Notes: generated by a model from the sequence alone, not told the origin. Shown: positions 8,643 through 18,056, numbered from the stretch's first letter. The stretch is 64,000 bases of DNA from Nonomuraea pusilla (GCF_900109355.1 NZ_FOBF01000001.1:361383-425382); one strand, 5' to 3'. Numbers and translations: made by a program.

Positions 8643-9560
8643 TCAGACCGTGAGGGCCCTGCCCAGCTCCTGCGGCAGGAACGAGCGCCGGGGCCCGGCC
8701 AGGGCGGCGTCCATGCGTTCGACCTGGCCCTTGGTGAACATGTACATCGCGGCGTCGACGACGTAGTCCATGTAGTTCATGAACATGTCGCCGTTGGGGG
8801 CGTTGTCGCAGCTCACCTTGGGGAAGGTAGGGGTGCCCCCGTTGTAGCCGGACTGGTTGGGCGTGTCGTCGACGAAGTCGGTGCCGGAACAGCCGTCGCC
8901 GTCGTCGCCCCAGATGTGGCGCAGGTTGAGCCAGTGGCCGATCTCGTGCGTGGCGGTGCGGCCCAGGTCGTACGGCTTCGCCGCGGTGCCGGTGGCGCCG
9001 AACGCGCGGTGCTGGATGACCACGCCGTCGGTCTCGGCGGGGCCGCCGGGGAACTGCGCGTAGCCGAGGTAGTCCTTCAGCTCGCAGACCCACAGGTTGA
9101 GGTAGCGGTCGGACGGCCAGGCGTCGGAGCCGCCCTTGGCGCTGAACTTGACGGCCTCGTCGGGGCCGAAGTGCGTGTTCGGGGTCTCCCGCCGGACGAC
9201 CCCGGAGGTGGCCCGGCCCTCGGGGTCGGTGCGGGCGAGCGCGAACTCCAGCCTGGCGTCGGCGACGAGGTCGCGCCAGACGTCGGGCACCTTCGCGGCG
9301 TCGGGGTTGGCCTTGCGGAAGTCGCGGTTCAGCACTTCGATCTGGCTGTCGATCTGCTCCTGGCCGATGTTCTGCTCGGGGGTGTGGTGGACGACGTGGA
9401 CGACGACCGGGATTGTGACGACCTGCTCACGGGCGGGGATGCGGGCGGTCTTCCTGGCGAACGTGGCGTTCTCCGTCGCCGCCAGGGCGACGACGTAGTC
9501 GGGCCTGCTCGCGAGCAGCCGATGGTGGACGGGCATGGTCGCACAGCGCTGCGCTGCCAT
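8643..9560 (-). CDS. M43-family zinc metalloprotease (pappalysin/ulilysin-like)
   Basis: This 305-residue metzincin carries the extended zinc motif HEIGHWLNLRH at residues 205-215 (ligands His205, His209, His215; catalytic Glu206), followed by GDDGDGC and the Met-turn MNYMDY near residue 261. Cysteines at about 224 and 251 match the disulphide positions of the family. The first 60 residues form a short pro-like segment before VHVVHH. No clear signal peptide is visible at the N-terminus, which is odd for a protease of this group. It could be exported by another route, or the true start may be elsewhere. Confidence 0.87.
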   Translation of the reverse strand: MAAQRCATMPVHHRLLASRPDYVVALAATENATFARKTARIPAREQVVTIPVVVHVVHHTPEQNIGQEQIDSQIEVLNRDFRKANPDAAKVPDVWRDLVADARLEFALARTDPEGRATSGVVRRETPNTHFGPDEAVKFSAKGGSDAWPSDRYLNLWVCELKDYLGYAQFPGGPAETDGVVIQHRAFGATGTAAKPYDLGRTATHEIGHWLNLRHIWGDDGDGCSGTDFVDDTPNQSGYNGGTPTFPKVSCDNAPNGDMFMNYMDYVVDAAMYMFTKGQVERMDAALAGPRRSFLPQELGRALTV

Positions 9561-9682
9561 GGGACGTTTTCCTTTTCGCTGGGGGGAGTCGGCGCCCTAA
9601 CCATACCCGTTCCGTAATCGCGAAATCACAGTCCGTGATGTCTGGAGCGGGGCCCCCGCATCACCCCCCGTGACGCCCCGGC

Positions 9683-10864
9683 TCAGGCGGCGTTGACGTA
9701 CTTCCTCGGTCGCAGGGCGTGGGCGCGCAGCGCGGCCAGCGCCGCGAGCTGGCCCCGCCTGGCCATGCGCACCGCCAGCTCGTCGCTGAACGCCAGCCCG
9801 AGCGCGGTCAGCTGGGCCACCAGGTCGGCGACCGGCGCGGCGACGTCGTCGAGGCCGGTGGCCGGGTGCCAGCCCTCGCCGCCGACCACCTCCGCCACGC
9901 GCTCGCGCAGCTCCCTCGGCGACATCAGCGTGCCGTCGGCCAGCAGCATGAGCGCCGCCTCGCGGGCCGACACCTCGAACTCGTGCTCGCCGTTGGCCAG
10001 CAGCAGGCGCGTCACCGCGTCCCACAGCGCCTCGGGGGAGGCCAGCAGGTGCCTGCCGTACGGCGTGATGGCCAGCCGGGCGCCCTCGGGGCTGATCGCG
10101 CCCAGCTCGCGCTCGGCCAGCTCGCGCAGCCGCAGCGCCTCGGGCGAGGGCGCGAGCCGCAGCGGCAGGCCCTCGGAGGCGGCCAGCGACAGCAGCCCGT
10201 GCAGCGCGGGCAGCGCCTGCGGGGTGACGGGGGCGTGCAGGCGCACCTCGAACGGCTGCGCGAGCTCGCGCCTGACCGGGCCCCGGCCCAGCACCCAGCG
10301 GTTCAGCCGCTCGCCGTGGACGCGGTTCAGCCAGGTGTCGCCGCCCAGCTCGGCGCGCGGCTGGGTGAGCCAGCGCCGGGTCAGCGCGGCCCTGTCGACC
10401 TCCTCGCCGGCCAGGATGGCCAGCTCCAGCGCGGCGGAGCAGGCGATGTGCGCGCCCAGCTCCTCCGGCCCCATGATCATGCTCCACTGCAGCTCGGGCA
10501 CGTCGGGAGGGAGCACGCCCGTCGCCTCGAGCGCCTGCTGGTAGGCGCTGGTGCCGGCGTCCTCGCCCTCCTGGGCGTACGTGCGAAGGATCTGGGTCGT
10601 CGTGGGGGACACGCACAGGGCGGCGTACCGTCCGAGGCCGCCGAGCTCCAGCAGCCGGCCGAGCGAACGCGCCAGGCGCTCGTGGTCGCCGCCCACCTTC
10701 AGCGGCAGGGTGTACCAGAGGAACTCGCAGACATCGAGCTGGGTCACCGTCTCCAGCGGCTCTCCGCCCGTCAACCACTCGACTGCGGTCCTGGCCTCGT
10801 CGGCCAGATCCGGTTCAGATCGCTCCAATTCGGCGAGAAGTGCGGTGACGTCCGGTGCACTCAT
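9683..10864 (-). CDS. Conserved hypothetical protein, Leu/Glu-rich
   Basis: This 393-residue soluble protein is predicted to be almost entirely alpha-helical, with no membrane segment, nucleotide-binding loop or catalytic motif that I recognise. The start at 10864 gives the N-terminus MSAPDVTALLAELERSEPDL. An upstream in-frame start at 10933 would add a basic, unconserved-looking segment. It is alone between the M43 protease and pmt on the same strand, with about 120 bases on each side. Codon usage is like its neighbours, so it is probably a real, vertically inherited gene. Confidence 0.75.
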   Translation of the reverse strand: MSAPDVTALLAELERSEPDLADEARTAVEWLTGGEPLETVTQLDVCEFLWYTLPLKVGGDHERLARSLGRLLELGGLGRYAALCVSPTTTQILRTYAQEGEDAGTSAYQQALEATGVLPPDVPELQWSMIMGPEELGAHIACSAALELAILAGEEVDRAALTRRWLTQPRAELGGDTWLNRVHGERLNRWVLGRGPVRRELAQPFEVRLHAPVTPQALPALHGLLSLAASEGLPLRLAPSPEALRLRELAERELGAISPEGARLAITPYGRHLLASPEALWDAVTRLLLANGEHEFEVSAREAALMLLADGTLMSPRELRERVAEVVGGEGWHPATGLDDVAAPVADLVAQLTALGLAFSDELAVRMARRGQLAALAALRAHALRPRKYVNAA

Positions 10865-10977
10865 GCCTCGAAGTTTGCCGTATCGACCCCGAGGCTGACG
10901 ATGACCGAATCCGGTGCGTATTGGGTCCTGCACAGTGACTACCCTACGAAACCACTCTTTAGCCGGACGTTACTGGG

Positions 10978-12609
10978 TCAGATCCACCGTTTGTCGAAGA
11001 GCATGCGCGCCTTCCACTCGGTGTACGGGATCAACTCGGCGGTGAGAATCGGGTACAGCCACCAGAAGTTGATCAGCGCCAGGAGCGCGAACGCTCCGAC
11101 GGCTGCCGCACCCAGCGTACGCCTCAGAGGCATCGCCCCCGTAGCCGTGGGTCTGGCGGGCCCGATGAGCAGGCCCGCGCACAGCGTCAGCGCCAGCACC
11201 ATGAACGGCACCATCGGCACGGCGTAGAACAGGAACATGGTCCGGTTCTCCGCGATGGCGAAGAGGAACCAGGGCAGCCACCCCATCGCGTACCCCAGCA
11301 GCACCGCGCCGGCCCGCCAGTCGCGGGAGGAGACGTACCAGGCGATGAGGGCGATCAGCGCGGCGACCGCGCCGAACCAGATCACGGGGGTGCCGACGCC
11401 GAGCACCGCCGCGGAGCAATCGCGCGTCCCGCAGGCGTTCTGGCTGCCCTCGTAGTAGAAGGCGACGGGACGCAGCAGCAGCGGCCACTGCCAGGGCTCC
11501 GACATGTACGGGTGCGAGGTCTCCAGCCCGTTGTGGAAGGTGAAGACCTGCCACTGGTACTGCACCCAGGAACGCGCGGAGTCGAAGAGGAAGAAGAACG
11601 GGCCGGACGAGGTGGCCTGGCCCCAGTTGCGCCCGTAGCCGCCGGCCGTGGCGAACCAGCCCGTCCAGGTCGCCATGTACGTGACGAACGGCACGATGAC
11701 GAACGCCCCGAACGCCTGCGGCACGTCCCTGGCGAACGTCCCCTGGTAAGGGTGGCGCAGCCCGACGGCGCGGCGCGCCCCGAAGTCCCACAGCACCGAC
11801 ATGACGGCGAACCCCACCGCCCAGGCCAGCCCCGACCACTTGACGGCCATCGCCGCGCCCAGGCACAGCCCGGCGGCGAAGCGCCACCAGCGCACTCCGA
11901 GCGCCGGGCCGTACGGCGAGTACGGCGCGCTCTCGTACCACTGGACCAGCCGCTCGCGCGCCCGGTCCCTGTCGACGACGAGGCAGGCGAACGCGGCCAG
12001 CACCCAGAACATCAGGAAGATGTCGAGCAGCGCGGTGCGCGACAGCACGAAGTGCAGGCCGTCGAGCGCCAGCAGCAGCCCGGCGAAGCAGCCGAGCAGC
12101 GTGGAACGCGTCATCCTGCGCGCCACCCTGGCCAGCACCAGGATCGACAGCGTGCCGACGAGCGCGGCGGCGAACCGCCAGCCGAACGGCGTCAACCCGA
12201 AGATCCACTCGCCGACGCCGATCATCCACTTGCCGAGCGGCGGGTGCACGACGTACGAGGCGCACTTGGACAGGTCGTCGGGCGTGCAGTGCTGCCAGAT
12301 GTCCGTCTTGCCGGCGATGATCAGCTTGTCGGCGTCCTTGACGGTGACCCGCTCCACGCCCCAGGTGATCAGCGAGTAGGCGTCCTTCATGTAGTACGTC
12401 TCGTCGAACACCACCGCCTTCGGGTGCCCGAGGTTCATGAAGCGCAGCACGCCGCCGAGGACGGTGACGAGCAGCGGGCCGACCCAGCCCCACAGGACGC
12501 TGCCGCGCATGGGCGGGATCATCCGATCGCGTACGGACCGGGCCTGCGGGTTGCTCTCGCCGACCTCCGGACTGTCGTATGCCTGGTACGGGGAATCGGT
12601 CACCGCCAT
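10978..12609 (-). CDS. pmt: Protein O-mannosyltransferase (Pmt), copy 1
   Basis: This 543-residue GT-C membrane enzyme transfers mannose from polyprenyl-phosphate-mannose to Ser/Thr of secreted proteins during export. After the first helix comes the catalytic-loop motif VFDETYYMKDAYSL with the conserved Asp-Glu pair. It is followed by the HPPLGKWMIG and ARRMTRSTLLG loops typical of bacterial Pmt. About ten hydrophobic segments are visible. It is divergent from rsmI, a linkage common in actinobacteria. A paralogue sits on the other side of rsmI. The polyprenol donor could be made by the GT2 enzyme at 16713, but that is inference. Confidence 0.92.
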   Translation of the reverse strand: MAVTDSPYQAYDSPEVGESNPQARSVRDRMIPPMRGSVLWGWVGPLLVTVLGGVLRFMNLGHPKAVVFDETYYMKDAYSLITWGVERVTVKDADKLIIAGKTDIWQHCTPDDLSKCASYVVHPPLGKWMIGVGEWIFGLTPFGWRFAAALVGTLSILVLARVARRMTRSTLLGCFAGLLLALDGLHFVLSRTALLDIFLMFWVLAAFACLVVDRDRARERLVQWYESAPYSPYGPALGVRWWRFAAGLCLGAAMAVKWSGLAWAVGFAVMSVLWDFGARRAVGLRHPYQGTFARDVPQAFGAFVIVPFVTYMATWTGWFATAGGYGRNWGQATSSGPFFFLFDSARSWVQYQWQVFTFHNGLETSHPYMSEPWQWPLLLRPVAFYYEGSQNACGTRDCSAAVLGVGTPVIWFGAVAALIALIAWYVSSRDWRAGAVLLGYAMGWLPWFLFAIAENRTMFLFYAVPMVPFMVLALTLCAGLLIGPARPTATGAMPLRRTLGAAAVGAFALLALINFWWLYPILTAELIPYTEWKARMLFDKRWI

Positions 12610-12687
12610 TCGGACATCGTACGGGGCTCAAGCCGGTGCTTACCCAAGAAACACGGTCTAATCGGTATGCCCTGCCACAATGGTCAG

Positions 12688-13536
12688 GTGACTGGAGACG
12701 GCAGGTTGGTGCTGGCAGGAGCCCCCATAGGCCAGGCGGGCGACGTGTCGCCCCGGCTGCGCGACGCGCTCGCGAGCGCCGACGTGGTGGCCGCCGAGGA
12801 CACCCGGCGGCTGCGCCGGCTGGCCGCGGAACTCGGGGTGGAGATCCCCGGCCGGGTGGTGTCGTACTACGACGCCAACGAGGCGGGACGCGCGCAGGAG
12901 CTCGTCGAGACGCTGCGCGAGGGCCGCACCGTGGTCGTGATCACCGACGCCGGCATGCCGGGCGTCTCCGACCCCGGCTACCGCCTCACCAGGCTCGCCG
13001 TCGAGGCGGGCGTGCGCGTCACCGCGCTGCCGGGGCCGAGCGCCGTCACCACCGCGCTCGCGGTGTCCGGCCTGCCGAGCGACAGGTTCTGCTTCGAGGG
13101 CTTCCCGCCGCGCAAGCCGGGCGAGCGCGCCCGACGCCTCGAGTCGCTGACCGCCGAGGAGCGGACGATGGTGTTCTTCGAGGCGCCGCACCGGCTGGCC
13201 GACACGCTGGAGGCCATGGCGGAGGCGTTCGGGCCCGCCCGCCCTGCCGCCGTCTGCCGCGAGCTGACCAAGACGTACGAGGAGGTGCGGCGCGGCGGGC
13301 TCGGCGAGCTGGCCGCGTGGGCCGCGCAGGGCGTCAAGGGCGAGATCACCCTCGTCGTCGCCGGGTTCGCCCCGGGCGACGTGGTCCCCGACATGGACGA
13401 CCTGGTCGCGGAGGTGGAGCGCAGGACGGCCACGGGAGTGCCGCGCAAGACGGCCATCGCCGACGTCGCCAAGGCCGCCGGCGTGCCCAAGCGGGAGCTG
13501 TACGACGCGGTTCACAGGGGGCCCTCGACCGCGTAG
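12688..13536 (+). CDS. rsmI: 16S rRNA (cytidine1402-2'-O)-methyltransferase RsmI
   Basis: This 282-residue SAM-dependent methyltransferase of the tetrapyrrole-methylase fold modifies C1402 in the ribosomal P site. The family signature is complete: LVLAGAPIGQAGD at the N-terminus, VVAAEDTRRLRRL, VITDAGMPGVSDPGY, ALPGPSAVTTALAVSGLP and FFEAPHRLADTL. I chose the GTG at 12688, which puts the first beta strand right after the start. An ATG at 12667 would add seven residues. The stop codon lies inside the -10 box of the following pmt paralogue. Confidence 0.93.
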   Translation: MTGDGRLVLAGAPIGQAGDVSPRLRDALASADVVAAEDTRRLRRLAAELGVEIPGRVVSYYDANEAGRAQELVETLREGRTVVVITDAGMPGVSDPGYRLTRLAVEAGVRVTALPGPSAVTTALAVSGLPSDRFCFEGFPPRKPGERARRLESLTAEERTMVFFEAPHRLADTLEAMAEAFGPARPAAVCRELTKTYEEVRRGGLGELAAWAAQGVKGEITLVVAGFAPGDVVPDMDDLVAEVERRTATGVPRKTAIADVAKAAGVPKRELYDAVHRGPSTA

Positions 13537-13539
13537 GGT
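13534..13539 (+). promoter_or_regulatory. -10 element for the second pmt gene
   Basis: TAGGGT (TANNNT) overlaps the rsmI stop codon and ends seven bases before the ATG at 13547. This suggests a leaderless transcript and favours 13547 over the GTG at 13538. Confidence 0.35.
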
Positions 13540-13546
13540 GCCACAG

Positions 13547-15130
13547 ATGATCGCCCGTCGCCTGGTTCCCCCGTTCCAGGGCGGCCCGCTGTGGGGGTGG
13601 GTGGGGCCGCTGGTCGTGGCGCTGTTCGGCGGGATACTCCGGTTCGTCCGGCTGGGAGAGCCGAGGGCCGTCGTCTTCGACGAGACGTACTACGCCAAGG
13701 ACGCCTACTCGCTGCTCAGGTACGGCGTCGAGCGGGCGATGCTGGGCGACGCGAAGAACCCGGTCGCCGACCGCCGCCTGATGGCGGGCAGCCTCGACGT
13801 CTTCAAGCAGTGCCCGGCGCCGGACGAGTGCGCCGCGTTCGTGGCGCACCCGCCGCTCGGCAAGTGGATGATCGCCGCGGGCGAGTGGCTGTTCGGGATG
13901 AACCCGTTCGGCTGGCGCTTCGCCGCCGCGCTCGCCGGAACCCTGTCGATCCTGGTGCTGGCCAGGGTGGCGCGCAGGATGACCCGCTCGACGCTGCTCG
14001 GCTGCCTGGGCGGGCTGCTGCTGGCGCTCGACGGCCTGCACTTCGTGCTGTCGCGCGCCGCCCTGCTGGACGTGTTCCTGATGTTCTGGGTGCTGTGCGG
14101 GTTCGCCTGCCTGGTCGCCGACCGCGACGCCGTCAGGAACGTCCTCGCCTCGCGGACGGCCGCCCACCGTGACGCCGCGCGGGGCGCGTACGGGCCGCCG
14201 CTCGGCGTGCGCTGGTGGCGTGTGGCCGGCGGGGCGTGCCTGGGCGCGGCCTGCGCGGTCAAATGGTCGGGAATCTTCTTCCTCGTGGCGTTCGCCGTGC
14301 TGAGCCTCGCCTGGGACATGGGCGCCAGGCGGGCCGCGGGCGCCCGCGCCGCCTACCGGGGCGCGCTCGCCCACGACGCGCCCGGCGGGTTCGGGGCGTT
14401 CGCGCTCGTGCCCGCCCTCGTCCTCCTCGCCTCGTGGGCCGGGTGGTTCGCCGGTCCGGGCGGGTGGGGGCGCGGCTGGGAGCGGGCCACGTCCGGCGGG
14501 CCGGGGTTCTTCGTGTTCGACTCGCTGCGCTCGTGGGTGTCGTACCAGGTGCAGGTGCTCGGGTTCCACACCGGGCTGAGCGACTACCACCCGTCCATGT
14601 CGGAGCCGTGGCAGTGGCCGCTGCTGGTGCGCGGGGTGCTGTTCCACTACGACACCGGCCGGCCGGCCGCCGAGTGCGGCGGCGGCAGGTGCGTGCAGGG
14701 GGTGCTCGCCGTCGGCACCCCCGCCCTCTGGTTCGCCGCCGTGCTCGCCCTGGTCGCGCTCGTCGTCCGTTACGGAGTCACCCGCGACTGGCGGGCGGGC
14801 GCCGTGCTGCTCGCCTGCGCGGCGGGCTGGCTGCCCTGGTTCTACTACGCCGTCGCCGACGACCGCACGATGTACCTGTTCTACCTGGCGCCCGTGGTGC
14901 CGTTCATGGTGCTCGCGGTCGTGCTCGTGGCGGGCCTGGTCCTCGGCAGGGCCGCCGCCGCGCCGCCGCGCAGGGCGGCGGGGGCGGCCGTCGTCGGCGC
15001 GTTCGCGCTCGTCGTGCTGGTCGACTTCTGGTGGCTCCAGCCGGTGCTCGCCGCGGAGACGATCACGCAGGCACAGTGGTGGGCTCGGATGCTGATGCGT
15101 TCCTGGATGACCTCCGCACCCCGATCCTGA
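13547..15130 (+). CDS. Protein O-mannosyltransferase (Pmt), copy 2
   Basis: This 527-residue GT-C membrane protein is a paralogue of the pmt gene at 10978. It shares LWGWVGPL near the N-terminus, the Asp-Glu motif VVFDETYYAKDAYSLL, AHPPLGKWMI, ARRMTRSTLLG and SMSEPWQWPLL. It differs in the loop after the catalytic motif and in a more Ala/Arg-rich middle. All key Pmt residues I can check are kept, so it is probably active, perhaps on other substrates or with another polyprenyl-sugar. The last 68 bases overlap the 3' end of the convergent glycosyltransferase-like gene. Confidence 0.88.
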   Translation: MIARRLVPPFQGGPLWGWVGPLVVALFGGILRFVRLGEPRAVVFDETYYAKDAYSLLRYGVERAMLGDAKNPVADRRLMAGSLDVFKQCPAPDECAAFVAHPPLGKWMIAAGEWLFGMNPFGWRFAAALAGTLSILVLARVARRMTRSTLLGCLGGLLLALDGLHFVLSRAALLDVFLMFWVLCGFACLVADRDAVRNVLASRTAAHRDAARGAYGPPLGVRWWRVAGGACLGAACAVKWSGIFFLVAFAVLSLAWDMGARRAAGARAAYRGALAHDAPGGFGAFALVPALVLLASWAGWFAGPGGWGRGWERATSGGPGFFVFDSLRSWVSYQVQVLGFHTGLSDYHPSMSEPWQWPLLVRGVLFHYDTGRPAAECGGGRCVQGVLAVGTPALWFAAVLALVALVVRYGVTRDWRAGAVLLACAAGWLPWFYYAVADDRTMYLFYLAPVVPFMVLAVVLVAGLVLGRAAAAPPRRAAGAAVVGAFALVVLVDFWWLQPVLAAETITQAQWWARMLMRSWMTSAPRS

Positions 15131-16613
15131 CGCCGTGGCGCAGCGTGATGGCCGCCGCCAGGCAGGCCAGCGGCACGGCGGGCAGCACGTAGCGGTAGTC
15201 GAACTCCGCCGTCGCCGCCGGCGCGAGCAGCAGCCCGACCGAGCCGAGCCACGGCAGCGCCACCGGCCCGCCGAACGTCCGCCAGCGCACCGCCACGCCG
15301 TACAGGCCGATCAGCAGGATGCCGCCGAGCAGGATGCCCCGCAGGTAGAAGACCTTCTGGTACCACGCCATGACGTCGGCCCACGGCTGGACGATCCGCG
15401 TCTCCGGCGGCCCCTGCTCGTAGCTGAACGCGTCGGTGTCGGTCCTGCCGCCCTGGTACGACGACCACTTCGGCAGCCGCTTCGGCTGGCCGCTCTCGTC
15501 GAGATCGTAGTACGGCTTGAACTGGTACATCAGGTACGTCTGTTCGTCCGGGAACCGCGGGCGCGACCAGTGGAACGAGCGGAGGAAGTCACGCGCGACC
15601 ACCTTCAGGTAGTCGCCGGGCTGCGAGGTGATGGCCCTGATGGCGAACGCGCTCGCGGCCTCGTTGGTGATCTCGCTGAACTTCTTGTTGATGCCCCAGC
15701 GGTGCAGCACCTCGCCGGTGCCCTGGCCGTCGCCGTTGCCCTGGCCCCACAGATACCACTGGGCGTAGTCCTTGCGCTGGTCGACCGGGTCGTTGATGCA
15801 CAGCAGCAGCAGCTGCACCTCTTTGTACTTGTCGATGTGCATCTTCGAGCAGTCGGCGAAGATGGCCGTGCGCATGTACAGGATGAGGCCGTCGCTGTTG
15901 GTCATCGCGAACTTGCCGTACGCCGTGGCGAACCACCCCATGTACGCCATCACCGGCACCGCGCACGCCGTCACCACCGCCGTGATCGGCTTCCAGCCCG
16001 TGCGCTTGACCAGCAGGTACACCACGACCAGCGCCAGGATCGGCAGGCCGATCGACCGGGTCAGCCAGGTCAGCGCCAGCAGCAGCCCGACCACCACGCC
16101 CGCGCGCCACGTCAGCCGCCGCTTCCACAGCACCAGTGTGACCACCGCCACCACGAGCAGGGTGAACAGGGTGTCGGACATGACCATCTGCTCAAGCTGG
16201 ATCTGGTACGCGTCGAACAGCACCGGCGCCGCCGCCAGCGTCGCGCCCCACTTCGGCAGCCCGAACTTCGCGCGCAGCAGCGCGTAGATGAGCGCGGCCG
16301 CCGCCAGACCCATGAGGTGCTGGGTGAGGACCACCAGCGTGAAACTGTGGAAAGGCTTGAGCAGCATCAGCCAGAAGCTGTAGCCGTCGGGCCTGATCGG
16401 GTGCGGCCGCGGGTGCAGCGCCACCGAGACGTACTCGTACGAGTCGTTGAACCACATGGCCGGGCCGTAGCCGAGCATGGCGACGATCCGCAGCACGGCG
16501 CCCACGCCGAAAGCCGCGGCGAACACTCGATGACGGCGCAGAAAGGACAGCCCACGGGCGGTCCGGCCAGGAGCGGAGTGGTCCACAGGGGTAATCTCCG
16601 CGACGCTCACCAT
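15063..16613 (-). CDS. GT-C-like integral membrane glycosyltransferase
   Basis: This 516-residue protein has about ten hydrophobic segments. The first loop contains MWFNDSYEYVSVALHPRPHPIRPDGYSF, an acidic catalytic-loop pattern of phospholipid-carrier-dependent glycosyltransferases (ArnT/Pmt superfamily). DAYQIQLEQMVMSDTLF follows, as in related actinobacterial proteins. The large extracytoplasmic loop from about residue 240 to 420 is hydrophilic and rich in aromatic residues. It is divergent from the GT2 gene at 16713, whose product could supply its polyprenyl-phosphate sugar. Its 3' end overlaps pmt copy 2 by 68 bases. The substrate is unknown. Confidence 0.78.
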   Translation of the reverse strand: MVSVAEITPVDHSAPGRTARGLSFLRRHRVFAAAFGVGAVLRIVAMLGYGPAMWFNDSYEYVSVALHPRPHPIRPDGYSFWLMLLKPFHSFTLVVLTQHLMGLAAAALIYALLRAKFGLPKWGATLAAAPVLFDAYQIQLEQMVMSDTLFTLLVVAVVTLVLWKRRLTWRAGVVVGLLLALTWLTRSIGLPILALVVVYLLVKRTGWKPITAVVTACAVPVMAYMGWFATAYGKFAMTNSDGLILYMRTAIFADCSKMHIDKYKEVQLLLLCINDPVDQRKDYAQWYLWGQGNGDGQGTGEVLHRWGINKKFSEITNEAASAFAIRAITSQPGDYLKVVARDFLRSFHWSRPRFPDEQTYLMYQFKPYYDLDESGQPKRLPKWSSYQGGRTDTDAFSYEQGPPETRIVQPWADVMAWYQKVFYLRGILLGGILLIGLYGVAVRWRTFGGPVALPWLGSVGLLLAPAATAEFDYRYVLPAVPLACLAAAITLRHGVRIGVRRSSRNASASEPTTVPA

Positions 16614-16712
16614 GCTGTAAAGAATGCCAGCCGTTTTTAGGACATGACCCGACCATGTCTGGGCACAGGGCATCATGGTGGACTGCAAGAGCCTTAACTG
16701 AAGGGTTGAGAC

Positions 16713-17981
16713 GTGGAACTGACGGTGGTCATGCCCTGCCTCAACGAGGCCGAGACCGTGGAAGTCTGTGTGCGCAAGGCCCTGGCGTGCATGGAGGAGC
16801 ACGGCGTCCAGGGCGAGGTCCTGATCGCCGACAACGGCAGCACGGACGGCTCTCAGCAGCTCGCCCGCGAGGCCGGCGCCCGCGTGGTCCACGTCGAGGA
16901 GAAGGGCTACGGCAACGCCCTCATGGGCGGCATCCGCGCCGCCCGCGGCAAGTACGTCATCATGGGCGACGCCGACGACTCGTACGACTTCACCTCCCTG
17001 ATGCCCTTCGTCGAGCAGTTGCGCGACGGGGCCGACCTGGTGATGGGCAACCGCTTCAAGGGCGGCATCGCCCCCGGCGCGATGCCGCCGCTGCACCGCT
17101 ACCTCGGCAACCCCGTGCTGTCGTTCGTCGGCCGGCTGTTCTTCCCGTCGGTCATCGGCGACTTCCACTGCGGCCTGCGCGGCTTCAGGCGCGACTCGAT
17201 CCTGCGGCTCGGTCTGCAGACGAGCGGCATGGAGTTCGCCTCCGAGATGGTGGTCCGCTCGACACTCGCCAAGCTCGACGTGCGCGAGGTGCCGACCACG
17301 CTCTCGCCCGACGGGCGTTCGCGCCCGCCGCACCTGCGCTCCTGGCGCGACGGCTGGCGCCACCTGCGCTTCCTGCTCCTGTACAGCCCCAAGTGGCTGT
17401 TCTTCTATCCGGGCCTGGTCATGATGATCCTCGGCCTGGTCGCGGGCACCGCGCTCACCTTCGGGCCCGTGGAGATCGGCGAGCTGGCCTTCGACGTCGA
17501 CACCCTCGTCGGATCGTCCGCCCTGGTGGTGATCGGCTTCCAGGCGGTGCTGTTCGCCGTGTTCACCAAGGTGTACGCCGCCGAGGAGGGCTTCCTGCCG
17601 GAGTCGCGGCGCATCCGCAAACTCATCGACATCGTGAGCCTGGAGAAGGGCCTCATCGCGGGCGGCCTGCTCGCGCTCGCCGGCGTCGTCGGCCTGGTCA
17701 TGTCGCTGGTGCACTGGCAGGTGCGCAGCTTTGGCGAGCTCGACCCGCGCGAGTCGCTGCGCCTCGTCGTGCCCTCGGCCACCGCGCTCGTCATGAGCTT
17801 CCAGACCATCTTCGCCGCCCTGTTCGTCAGCATCCTCGGCATCCGCCGCAGCCGCGAGACGTCCATGGACGTCGCCGCCCAGGCCGCCGAGGAGGCCGCC
17901 GAGGCCGTGACCCGCGAGGAGGCCGCCAAGAAGGAGGCCGCCGAGGCGGTCACGAGCGAGGAGTCCACGCCCGCCTCCTGA
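16713..17981 (+). CDS. Family 2 glycosyltransferase with C-terminal membrane domain (polyprenol-phosphate-sugar synthase-like)
   Basis: This 422-residue protein begins with a GT2 domain. TVVMPCLNEAETVE, LIADNGSTDGS and the DXD-like MGDADDSYDF are followed by GMEFASEMVVRS, as in dolichyl-phosphate mannose/glucose synthases. From about residue 215 four hydrophobic segments follow, and the last 35 residues are a Glu/Ala-rich cytoplasmic tail (EEAAEAVT repeated). It probably loads a sugar onto polyprenyl phosphate on the inner membrane face. The divergent GT-C protein or the Pmt enzymes would be logical users. Translation starts at a GTG. Confidence 0.85.
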   Translation: MELTVVMPCLNEAETVEVCVRKALACMEEHGVQGEVLIADNGSTDGSQQLAREAGARVVHVEEKGYGNALMGGIRAARGKYVIMGDADDSYDFTSLMPFVEQLRDGADLVMGNRFKGGIAPGAMPPLHRYLGNPVLSFVGRLFFPSVIGDFHCGLRGFRRDSILRLGLQTSGMEFASEMVVRSTLAKLDVREVPTTLSPDGRSRPPHLRSWRDGWRHLRFLLLYSPKWLFFYPGLVMMILGLVAGTALTFGPVEIGELAFDVDTLVGSSALVVIGFQAVLFAVFTKVYAAEEGFLPESRRIRKLIDIVSLEKGLIAGGLLALAGVVGLVMSLVHWQVRSFGELDPRESLRLVVPSATALVMSFQTIFAALFVSILGIRRSRETSMDVAAQAAEEAAEAVTREEAAKKEAAEAVTSEESTPAS

Positions 17982-18044
17982 GCCGGCGCCGCGGCGCGCG
18001 CGCCCGTGCCTCCGGTTGGCGGAGAACGCGGCGCGCGCAACCCG

Positions 18045-18050
18045 TAGGCT
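18045..18050 (+). promoter_or_regulatory. -10 element for leaderless metG
   Basis: TAGGCT (TANNNT) lies six bases upstream of the metG ATG. There is no ribosome-binding site between them, which fits a leaderless mRNA. The -35 region is unclear. Confidence 0.45.
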
Positions 18051-18056
18051 AGGGAC

